Below, piece after piece: positions 23,306 through 32,785 of a DNA stretch of 64,000 bases. Origin of the DNA: Agapetus fuscipes (lineage: Eukaryota; Arthropoda; Insecta; Trichoptera; Glossosomatidae); the NCBI GenBank assembly GCA_951799405.1, contig OX637356.1, positions 9,695,229 to 9,759,228 on the forward strand. Direction: 5' to 3'. Made by a program: the position numbers and the translations under genes. Positions within the stretch are counted from its first letter, which is position 1, and the number at the start of each line of letters is the position of its first letter. The notes beneath the pieces were generated by a model. The model did not search any database. It was given only the letters and a program-made list of their open reading frames with translations, and was not told the origin of the DNA.

Positions 23306-23684
23306 CATTCTTATTATTATCCTCCTTTGACTTCTGGATCCAACACCGCCTGTCCTCTGATGCAGTTCTCCAGCTCGCAACTTGCAGAGCTGAGTTGCAT
23401 CCTTCCCCACTTCACCCTCCATCTCAACCTGCCACTGTCCACCTTTCAGCTTCCCGGGTGGCTGATCTTCTATCTTTACGGCCTGTTGCACCAACCTCCA
23501 ATCAATATTTGATTCCTTAATTCTGTTAAGGACCTCGGCTAAATATTTCTCGAAAGTGGGTAATAATATGATGGACTTTGAACAGGAAAGATGATGTACA
23601 TCAGCGTATATGCAAATAAATTTTGGATTTGACGGAGTTTGGTGCAACAACATATTTCCAGTCCTCGCCAACCGTTGCAGTCTT

Positions 23685-23925
23685 ATCTCTAATCTAATCT
23701 ATAATCTAAGTTGCAAACATATATTAACATTCAAAACTCATATCAAATGCATGCCCACAAACAGACACGTGTAAGTTCACGCTTACGAATGCTGAATGTG
23801 CACTTGCAAATTAAAATCCAAACCTCAAATGAATATAAGCCCTGAAACTTTTGCTGACCTTCCCTGAAACAGGGGCTACATTGGCAAAGTGAAACATTTT
23901 TTAAAGTATGGGTGTTAATCTAGGT
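23685..23925 (-). repeat. Repeat A copy
   Basis: Inverted copy beginning with ctaatctaatctataatctaagttgc; it abuts the RT fragment that starts near 23950. Confidence 0.88.
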
Positions 23926-23949
23926 GTGTACTGGGTGCCACAGCTTGTA

Positions 23950-24464
23950 TCGCCAAAAATCAAAACATATCTAAAAATGCTCGATTGGCGGTACGCAGTG
24001 GCATACTTTTACCCACCTTTATGTATGGAAGCGAGGCCTGGACGGTGAATGAAAGTGAAATTAGTAAAGTCCATACTGTTGAAATGGACTTTCTAAGAAG
24101 TATGATTGGAAAAAAACGGAGTGACAGGGTGAGGAATGATTTTGTAAGAAAAGAATGTGGTGCAAAAGAAAGTGTGAAAGTGAAGATTAAAAGAAGTTTG
24201 TTAAGATGGTTTGGGCATATGGAGAGAATGAATGAGGAAAGACTGACGAAGAAAGTATATGTTGGTAGAATAGATGGATGTCGTGGTAGAGGAAGACCGA
24301 GAAAGGTATGGATGGACCAAATATCCGAAATTGCGAATGAATGGAATATCCAGAGTCATAATAAAAGAAGAGCTTGTATGAAGAAGGTTATGACTCTGGA
24401 GGAAATGAAAGAAGTATGCAAGGATAGAAAGAAATGGCGGTTGATCTGTGATGTTGGCGGCTAG
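23950..24464 (+). pseudogene. GSEAWTV-type LINE, reverse-transcriptase C-terminal region (5' truncated)
   Basis: About 170 open codons: AKNQNISKNARLAVRSGILL, MYGSEAWTVNE, RWFGHMERM, RGRGRPRKVWMDQ, KKWRLICDVGG, stop. This is the part following the RT domain in insect endonuclease/RT retroelements. The RT catalytic motifs and endonuclease are absent, so the copy is dead. A repeat A copy follows about 105 bp later and is its 3' UTR. Confidence 0.9.
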
Positions 24465-24567
24465 GGTTTGTTAAAGTTAAATTGGTTTTATGATTTAGTT
24501 TTTTATGTCCATGTATATATTGTAATTTTTATTCTTTGATTTAAAAAAATGTAATTTGTCATGTATG

Positions 24568-24838
24568 TTCCTTGACTTATAGGTTGTTATGCGGCTGACC
24601 ACCCATAATATAAAAATTGGTTCACTTTGCCAATGTCACCCCTGTTTCAGGGAAGGACGGCAAGAGTTGCAAGGCTTATGTTCATTTGAGATTGGGTTTT
24701 TATATTGTAGGTCAACATGCGGCATGTGTTAGCGCGAAATTATACATGTCTGCTTGTGGGAATGCATTTAGTATGAATCTTAAGTGATACATATCTTTGC
24801 AGCTTAGATTAGATTAGATTAGATTAGATTAGGTGGTT
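24568..24838 (+). repeat. Repeat A as LINE 3' UTR, with (ATTAG)5 tail
   Basis: Complete ~270-bp unit from gttccttgacttataggttg to five ATTAG units. Confidence 0.95.
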
Positions 24839-25037
24839 AGTCTCATAGAAAGAAAGAAAGAGGAAGAAGTCTACTTCCGAGCATGCCACTTGCAAGAATG
24901 TAAAGGCAGCTTGTGACGACGCTCAGTGACGTGTGGTACACGACCGCGAACTTATTCGATTCTGTCTCAATCATTATGCAAATTGCCTGTAACGGAATCA
25001 TGATGCTGATGATAGTAATAATAATCATTATTAAATT

Positions 25038-25493
25038 TGTTTTTTTTTTTTTTTTTAAGAAATTCTGTGCGGGAGACTCCCTAGATTCTAGAGACTCTAG
25101 GGGTTTATGACACTTGTTGTGGTGCCGCAGAGGTGTACGAGCTTGGTCGTCGCTACAAAGCGCCAATACTCAAGCAAGACCCATGTGATGTAAGGCTGGA
25201 TGGACCTTTTTAGTGACCGGTCTTTGGTAAAGGCTTTGTGAATTTTTTCAACCCAGCGAAGAGTATGTTTGGAAATATAAATGGTATATTTTTTGTGCTC
25301 CGCCGGGATCCGAATCCAAAACCTTCCATTTACGAGTCCGAAGTGCTGCCACTGGACTACGGACCGGTCCAAGATACCAACGACACGCAGTGTACCTGAG
25401 CGGTCACCCATCCAAGTAGCATCCGCGCCCAATGTTGCTTAACTTCGGTCATCTGATGAGAACCGGTGCTTTCAACATGGTATCCTCGTTGTC
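25038..25493 (-). repeat. Composite SINE: 5S rRNA-derived module + SINE C, full length
   Basis: On the minus strand, a ~119-bp 5S rRNA-like module (25493-25375) runs from gacaacgaggataccatg through gaagttaagcaac and ttggatgggtgaccgc (A-box and C-box regions) to gtgtcgttgg. Then come the junction atcttggacc, the Met-tRNA-like head, the C body, the LINE-shared tail and poly(A). Confidence 0.9.
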
Positions 25494-25511
25494 AATCGTT
25501 TGATGCTTCCT

Positions 25512-25600
25512 TATTTTTTTTTAAGAAATCCTGTGCGGGAGACTCGCTAGATTTCAGAGACTCTACATGTGTAGCTTAGTTGCGTTGCTTGTTCGTGTTG
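25512..25600. repeat. SINE C tail fragment joined to SINE B tail fragment
   Basis: aagaaatcctgtgcgggagactc (inverted C tail), then catgtgtagcttagttgcg (B tail). Confidence 0.75.
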
Positions 25601-25920
25601 TGCGCGGAATGTGAATTACTGTGCTCGGTCATAAAGAATCTTTGCAACTTAGATAATGGGCATTAAATTATAGTATGTTTACATTTTTATTATCTGTGTA
25701 CAGTTAAAACACAAAAAATAGCCTCATCACGTCTACAGACAACAGGTAATAAAACATTAAATAATTATTATTTTGCTAGTGTGAAAATTTATAAAAATCC
25801 GATGGTTGTTAGACATTGTGTTTTTAAAATATAATCCGTGCAGAGGAATTCAATTCACTAACATATTTTAATTCGAGACGGACACAAGAACTATCATTGT
25901 GTACTAAGTATTATTCATTA

Positions 25921-26286
25921 CAGTTCCTTCACTTTACACGTTGTTATCAGGCTGACCACCATGCTGTACAAATTTGATTCACTTTTGCTAATGCCACCTC
26001 GTTTTAGGGAAAAGCAGCAGGAGTTGCCAGGTCATTTTTAAGGTTTATGTTCATGTGAGACCTGCTTGCATTCCCCACATCAACTGAAGTGGTTGGTGTG
26101 CGGCCGATTACCCATAAAAATAAATAGGCCCCGAATCGCCACATGACCCCTTCGGCGATAACGCAGGTAAGAACTTACACTATATGTGTAGCTTATTTGC
26201 GTTGCGTTTTTGCGAGGTTTGGTATATTTTGTAAGTACACATGCGGCATGTGTAAGCGCGAACTTTCACGTTTCTGCTTGAGGACA
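25921..26286 (+). repeat. Repeat A copy interrupted by a SINE B fragment
   Basis: Repeat A 5' part (25921-26062), SINE B piece (26063-26209), then the repeat A middle (cacatgcggcatgtgtaagcg) up to the MITE at 26287; it resumes after 26523. Confidence 0.85.
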
Positions 26287-26523
26287 TCGCACGTTTAATA
26301 ATAAAGAGAAATAACTCGAAAATTGGGAAAATCGAGATTTTGTAATAAAACGCAAGAACAATGCGAGAATGCGACAGCCGTTCAATTTGGACGAATATGA
26401 CCGAGATAAAACATCGGCCGTCTTTTTCATCCCATACAAGTTGTACTGGGTGTCTGAACTTCAAACGCGTTTTTCCAACATTCATGTTTTTTGAGTTATT
26501 GCTCTTTATTATTAAACGTGCGA
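26287..26523. mobile_element. Fold-back MITE, 237 bp, CA target duplication
   Basis: The most symmetrical copy: tcgcacgtttaataataaag... / ...ctttattattaaacgtgcga, flanked by CA on each side. Confidence 0.92.
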
Positions 26524-26599
26524 CATGCTCTTTGCAATGTAGATAATAATAGATTACAAATCAAGTATGGAACATCCTTTCAAAGTCCATATACAGAGA

Positions 26600-28130
26600 G
26601 AGAAGATTGTAAAAAATGAAAAAAAAAAGTTATATATTTGTGACATTTATTGTAGAAAAATCAGCCAGGTTAACATTAAAAATAAATATTTCAATAAATA
26701 TAAATTAATATAATTTTTCTCGCATTTTTTGCATGTGGCATAAATATTTAAAAAGAAAAAAGAACAGGTTTTAAGTTTATAAAAATAAATGTTGTAGTTC
26801 TTATTCATTAATTTAAAATTACTTAATATAATCTACAATTAAAATAAATAAGTATAAAAATAATAATGATAAAAGGAAATTTCAAACAATCAGTAAGATA
26901 ATAATGGCAATCTTAAAAACAAAAGAAAAACGCTTTTAAATCAAATATAATAAATAAACTAAAATAAACATTCATAATGTCGAGTTAGTTTCGTTACATT
27001 TTCAACAAAGCAGATATAAAATTGATTAAATATTACAATATATTTTTTTATCTTAAGGAAATTTTGAGGAATATTCTGTTTTATTTTTATTTTATACTAA
27101 AGCACCATAACTTCAGCAAAACAATGTCTTCTTACATATTTTTATTTTTAAATACGTTCATATATTTTTTTAAAATCTATATCGTCAGATTTATGTAGGT
27201 AAGTTATAAAATAAATATTTAATCTTTATCCTCTTTTGAATATATAAATATATATAATTATAAAACATTTTGAGCAAATTCACAGGTGTATACTGAAAAC
27301 TTTTTTCTCTAAGTTTTCTAAAAATGAATTAAATATAAAAATTATGCGTTTATTTTTAATTTGATAAATAAGTCCAATATAAAATATTCATAAAAAAATA
27401 ATACTCTTTAAAATTATCATATATAAATATATAAGATATAATTTTTCAAAATACCCTTTTGTATTTTTTTCAATACATATGTATACAGTTACACTCGTAG
27501 ATATATATTTTTAATAATTACCACAACCTTACATCCCAAACGTCAAAAAATAACTAAAAATATAGTTCATCGAGACTGGGAAATTATAAAATAAAAACTA
27601 TTATTATTGTCACCCTAGAAAAACACACTTAACTTCAAGGGAGTCCCAAATCGTTTTTTTTAACTTTTAATTGTATTAAAAATTATTTTCAATTCTAATG
27701 TGCTGTTTTCTTTATTAATCGGTAAAAAAAGAGCATTATTACTAACGTTTCACTTTTTATTGTGTATTGCATGCTCAGGTAGTGAATATAACTGCTATAT
27801 TTTTTCAGCAAAAGTTGTATCGACTACTTCCCTATAGGATGTCGCACACAGATACATAGAAATGAAACTGTGCCACTCGAAAATTTAACTTAATTTATTT
27901 TTTTAATCATAGAAAATTATTTAGAAAATTATGATAGTTTTATTCTGACTAGGGTGACCGTTGTTTTACGTGGAATGAGAAAATGCAATTTTGGATTATA
28001 TTAACTTATTTTTTTTACTAAAAACTGCTGTTAATTCTTTTGGCATCTTGCTATGCATACAGTGAATGTTACATCTTAAAAAATAAATTCCACTAAACTA
28101 CTTTTCTATAAATAAAACTAAATAAATTAG
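26600..28130. other. Very AT-rich stretch without repeats or genes
   Basis: Dominated by short A/T runs; no coding frame, tRNA-like or known repeat seen. It lies downstream of the ZP gene. Confidence 0.5.
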
Positions 28131-28139
28131 TCGGTATTA

Positions 28140-28330
28140 TCAACACCTTTAGGGTCATTTTTATCTTCTAGAGACACGATGACTCTGTCATTAAAAACAT
28201 CATCGTCTTGTAAAAGCAGTGCCTTTTTGTGCTAGCCATATTTTGTTTCTGTTTGTCACCATCCCCTTGTAAAGGTAGTGCCTTGTTGTGATATCCATTT
28301 GTCTCTACTGATCGTCATTTCCTTAAGGTA
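28140..28330 (-). pseudogene. Degenerate LINE RT C-terminal relic
   Basis: Weak likeness to 4110-4200 and 10715-10800 (gcagtgcct..., tttgtctct...tgtcaccatcc). Strongly decayed. Confidence 0.45.
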
Positions 28331-28754
28331 TGAAAAATATGTGTCATCCACGAGTCACCTAAAATTCTGGAAGAATGTTTTGTTGTGAACAAAAGGTTTC
28401 TCAATTGCTGTGCACCCTCATAGCCATCAAAACGCTAGGAGGAACCCTATTGTCAAATTTGTAATCTTTTTAAATTTCGATGAAAAATACCTATACTCGT
28501 ATAAGACTCTTTTAAGAGTTTTTACCTCCGAGTCACAAAGTCGTATATGTACACAAAACTTGTAGTTCTGGAATAACCTCGAGTATGCACTTTTTTAACG
28601 TCTTTTGGTTTGATTTATCAAGATTCTTCCAATAGAAGTATTTGTATGTAATATTGGATATTATTTTGGGTCTGGTTCATTAAATGCTAGCATTTAAAAG
28701 AACTTCAAATAATTCGTGGTTCGCGTTCGTGGTTCTTCTTTGTAGAAGAGACAC

Positions 28755-28795
28755 GTCTCCTGAAGACGTTGGATGTGACTCCGACGAAACGTAGA
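28755..28795 (+). ncRNA. Hammerhead-ribozyme-like core
   Basis: CTGAAGA, C, then GTTGG/CCGAC stem with an 8-nt loop, GAAAC, GTA. Same kind of core as at 34166 and 39998; a degenerate relative lies at 48046-48085. Confidence 0.4.
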
Positions 28796-29164
28796 GAAAA
28801 TCGTTCTTCTCTTTTGCACGGTCAGTATACCCCGTTTTTTTTTTTCATTCTATAAAATGTCTAACGAACGTAATCATAATTCAAAATCTTCAACTTCAAA
28901 TAAATTTGAAAAAAATACTTTTTCTATGAGACTTCTAGAGATGTCGATAATACCGTGAGTAAATATATAATCATTCATTAACAAATAATCCTTGACTTGT
29001 GTAACTGTGAAAAATTGAATATTTTAGGTCGACAATAATAAATCAAAATTTTGTTAATGTATTTCTTTAACATATTGTGATTTTTGACAGTCAGGGATAC
29101 TTTGCATTTTAAATCATGAAAGCTTAAAACAAAAACTTTTTCTTTGCTCTTGATTGAAATACAG

Positions 29165-29515
29165 AAAAAAATATGCTTCGAATCTCTTGGCGTGATGGGG
29201 TCACCAACGAAGAAGTCCTCTGACGTATGCACACCACTAAGGAACTTCTGCCAACCATTACACAGAGAAAGCTGATGTACTTCAGTCACGTTATGAGGAA
29301 AGAGAAATGCCACCTTCTCCATCTTATCATACAAGGTAAGATTGAGGGGAGAAGAACTCAAAGACATTGTGGTTGAAAAACCTGTTACATTGGTTCAACA
29401 CAAACACCATGCTCCTATTTTGGGCCGCAGCATCCAAGCTAACAAAGCCATAATGATCACCGACCTTCGTTGGAAGTGGTATCGAAAGAAGAAGAAGAAA
29501 TACTTCAAGGAATAT
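29165..29515 (+). pseudogene. LINE RT C-terminal fragment (MLRISW type)
   Basis: The plus strand reads MLRISWRDGVTNEEVL, stop, TTKELLPTITQRKLMYFSHVM, LIIQGKIEGRR, then frameshifted RWKWYRKKKKK. Another endonuclease/RT retroelement tail, inactive. Confidence 0.75.
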
Positions 29516-29589
29516 TTCTGACTCCTATTTTATATTTATTTTTAAATTTTTAACCATTTATTCCAGTTTGAATTAGTTAATTAGTAGTA

Positions 29590-29878
29590 ATTAATTTCTC
29601 TGCCAAACTGCCCGCTTATGGAATGAGTTACCGGTATCTGTGTTTCCATCCCAATTTAACCTTGCCCTTTTCAAATCTAATATCAATCGCCATTTCCTCT
29701 CAGTGTCTCAAAACAAAGCAATGCCACACACACCACAGCACTGCGCAGCTAACGACCCTGCCGGACATGGACAACTGCCACATCACCAACACCTCTGCGG
29801 CACTATAACAAGTGTCATAGACCCTTAGAGTCTCTCGAATCTAGGGAGTCTCCCGCATAAGCTTTCTTAAAAAAAAAA
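29590..29878 (+). pseudogene. CR1-like LINE 3' end, source of the SINE C tail
   Basis: The sequence ctgccaaactgcccgcttatgg...ttcaaatctaatatcaatcgcc encodes an 'AKLPAYGM../..FKSNINRHFLS' ORF2 end. It continues into cctctgcggcactataacaagtgtcatagaccc...gggagtctcccgca and poly(A), matching the end of SINE C base for base over about 85 bp with few differences. Confidence 0.85.
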
Positions 29879-30439
29879 GATCTTATTTTGAAAGTTTGAA
29901 TTTTAATGCTTTCATATTTTTAAGATTATATTTTAACAATGTTACAAATTAATTATTTACACAAATGATTATGACTCATTTAGGTACAAAAATGATTTAT
30001 TTCATTATGTTTCTTTTAATTGTATTTATTTTAAAAGTACCTACACTCTAAATTTAAATTGTAATTTTCTCTAAAATAAAGCATGACTTAATCTTAGTCA
30101 TATTTTTCGCTTGCCAGATTTTTTATCGATAAAGCCTCAAATTATAATAAATATAAAAGCTTAATTACAAACAATCTTTTACTTTATTTTTATTACAAAA
30201 AACGGTAAAAATGTAATAAGGTACTATGCGCTGATTATGATTTTTTGTGAAAATTTATTAATTATATTGTTATTCATATTGATAAGTGCGTACGTGCAAA
30301 AATAGATTGCTAAAAAAAATTATAATTCATCTTTTGTTGAGAAATTAAAAAACTTATTTAAATGTTCAGTAAAACTTAAATTTCACAATAAAAGTTAATT
30401 TTGTTTTAAATTCAGTGGAAACTCCAAGAGGGGTTTAAT

Positions 30440-30685
30440 TTAGGTTGGTATGCGGCTGACAACCCATACTGTTAAAAATGGTTCACTTTGCCAATGTCAC
30501 CCCTGCTTCAGGGAAGGTCGGCAAGAGTTGCAGGGCTTATGTTCATTTGAGATTGGGTTTTTATATTCTAGGTCCACATGCGGCATGTGTAAGCGCGAAA
30601 TTATGCATGTCTGCTTGTGGGAATGCATTTAATATGAATCTCAAATGATACATATCTTTGCAGCTTAGATTTAGATTTAGATGAG
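30440..30685 (+). repeat. Repeat A copy
   Basis: Complete body, ending in ttagatttagatttag. Confidence 0.93.
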
Positions 30686-30689
30686 AATA

Positions 30690-32176
30690 TAAAGGCAATT
30701 ATTTTTATTACTTTTAGCCTACCTACATACTTAAAAATCCCAAATGACTGGATTTTTATGAGCTTAAATTAATTTCTATTTAATCGACGATTTACAAAAT
30801 AATATTCAGGATTCATAATCATTAATAAATGCCATTCTAATACTTATAAAGAGCTCGTGATATAAACAATATATAAAAATAAAACTAGTTTTATGCCAAA
30901 GTTTCGCTTGTTTTATTCTTTTACTAATATTTTTTTTGAAAATGTGTCTATTTCAAAGGCTTTTATCATTTTAGTTTTCCGAAAAAAAATCGAGTTTATA
31001 TTTTATTTAGAGTACACGTTTAAATCTTCAATAATTGATTTAAATATTTGTATTTTGTTTATTGTGCTTTAATCAAAAAGTGCAATAAATTAAATATATT
31101 TATATTGAATTTTAAAACTAAAAGGATGTAAAATAAATGAATTATCAATTAAAAAAATGTTTAATTTTTCCTGTGTGTTTAAAAATCTATTTTGAGAATT
31201 CTTTATCTCTCCTAATTATTTGTGAGTTAGGATTTTGTAACATATATTTTTTTTAATCTTCATAATTTTGATGAATATAAAAACAAACATAAAAATACAT
31301 TTGAAACATAAAACAACTACATTAAATATTTAAAATATTTCTATCTTAATAAACAAAACTTAAATAACTATTTAAATAAACTATGTAAGTATTGCAAATA
31401 TGCCCAGATTTAAACCTAAAAAATCCGGATTAAAATCAACAAGCCATAGTTTTTATTTTCACTTTTCAACACTTTATCTTCAAGTTAATTCACTTTTTTA
31501 TTTTTAAAAGTAATGTCACTTTCGAGTCTTTGACGAACATGATTTAACCACTTGTTCATTAGTTGCGGGTTTAACTCATAGCTTAAGTTAAATTGACTTT
31601 TTCAAATGGAAAAAAGCTCACAACGGCCTTAAATTTTATTATAACAAGCAGCATAGTGGATGATAGAATAACAACTGCACAAAAAGCTATAATTTTAATA
31701 TTTGCTGGACTTGAGAACTTTCTGCATTTCAGAATTTATCTAACGTAAAGATAAACAATTAAAGAAACAGCAAGCCTGATAAAATACGCCCAAAGTCAAA
31801 GCTGATTGGTTTTGAATTGGCTACACACGATGACTGGATAGGGTCGAAAGCGCTCGAGCGTTTATGTACTCAAATAATATACTTTAATATCCAAGGAACA
31901 AATAATATGCTCTTGTTACATTTCTTAATGGAGTCGGTACAAATGGCATTGACAAATATTGTGACGTAACCCGGCGCTGAATACGAGTAATGTATTGTTT
32001 TTAATAGCTAAATAGCCTGTGATGTAGCCCCATTGAGAACTTTGTTTCGACTCCATTTCTCATGAACAGTTATCGTAACTTTAGGTATTTCAGGACAAAA
32101 CCTATTGAAAAAATGTAAGTACACATAATCAAACTTTGACTTCTGGCTTATTTACAAGACCACTTTGATAATCTTG
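30690..32176. other. AT-rich region downstream of the ZP stop codon
   Basis: Likely contains the ZP 3' UTR (minus strand) in its upper part. No other gene or repeat recognised. Confidence 0.5.
31635..31640 (-). other. Candidate polyadenylation signal for the ZP gene
   Basis: AATAAA on the minus strand about 540 bp past the stop codon. The downstream region is so AT-rich that several such hexamers occur (another near 31452), so this is only the first plausible one; the true 3' end may lie much further away. Confidence 0.2.
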
Positions 32177-32785
32177 TTAATTTTCTGGCCTAGACGTTGA
32201 TGGCTGCTGCACGGGTTGTTCCCTAGCTCCCAAAAGTCTGAGAGCCATCCACGATGCCAAAGATTGGGCTGCCATCGTAGCTGGAGCCTGTCTGGCCACC
32301 CTCTCTTTCTGAACCTGATACCTATACAGAAGAGCACCAGCAACCAACGCAGAGACCACGGCAGACAGAGCCACAAGGACAAACAGAGCACTGAACCCAG
32401 GAACCGGGAGGCAGATCCCGTAAACAACTTCTTCTCTGATCCTCCCTTGGAAGACTGTAACAGCTTCAGCTTTGTTGTCGGGACTGAACGCTAAATCTGC
32501 TTCAGAGATGACCTCGTAGATTCCGCTGACTCCCACGTCTGCGCTGCGCACTTTCCTATCGGAAATCACCACAGATCTACGTTTGCGCTCTGTTTTCGTG
32601 ATGTCTAAGATTGAATCCAGATTGAGGTTTCTTGGTCCTGCCACTGCGGGTAGGGGAGCTGGCAGCGGAGATGGTTCATCTTCCTCTTCATCAATGACGT
32701 CTTCTTCTCCGTTGAGCGGCTCCAACTGGCGGGGGCCATGAGGGAAGCGCTCCTGGCCGTCACGGTGATTGGGTCTTGGCTGATC
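32177..32785 (-). CDS. ZP protein gene, last coding exon (furin site, membrane span, tail)
   Basis: 609 nt from acatttcag| to TAA at 32179-32177. Encodes an acidic stretch (EEDVIDEEEDE), then ITKTERKRRSVV with a furin-like RKRR (32587-32576). A predicted membrane span (GFSALFVLVALSAV..., about 32395-32327) follows, then a 49-residue tail. In ZP proteins the furin-like site before the span releases the ectodomain or lets it polymerise; that is family knowledge. Confidence 0.93.
   Translation of the reverse strand, partial: DQPRPNHRDGQERFPHGPRQLEPLNGEEDVIDEEEDEPSPLPAPLPAVAGPRNLNLDSILDITKTERKRRSVVISDRKVRSADVGVSGIYEVISEADLAFSPDNKAEAVTVFQGRIREEVVYGICLPVPGFSALFVLVALSAVVSALVAGALLYRYQVQKERVARQAPATMAAQSLASWMALRLLGAREQPVQQPSTSRPEN

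Noticed and set aside
24814..24838. Telomeric repeat array
   Set aside because: The unit is ATTAG/TTAGA, not TTAGG, it is short, and it marks the 3' end of repeat A.
25375..25493. Functional 5S rRNA gene
   Set aside because: Several mismatches in conserved positions, direct fusion to SINE C, and a second deleted copy with the same junction; it is a SINE module.
32152..32494. Open frames over the last ZP exon on both strands
   Set aside because: By-products of a GC-rich coding exon; the conserved frame runs to the stop at 32177.
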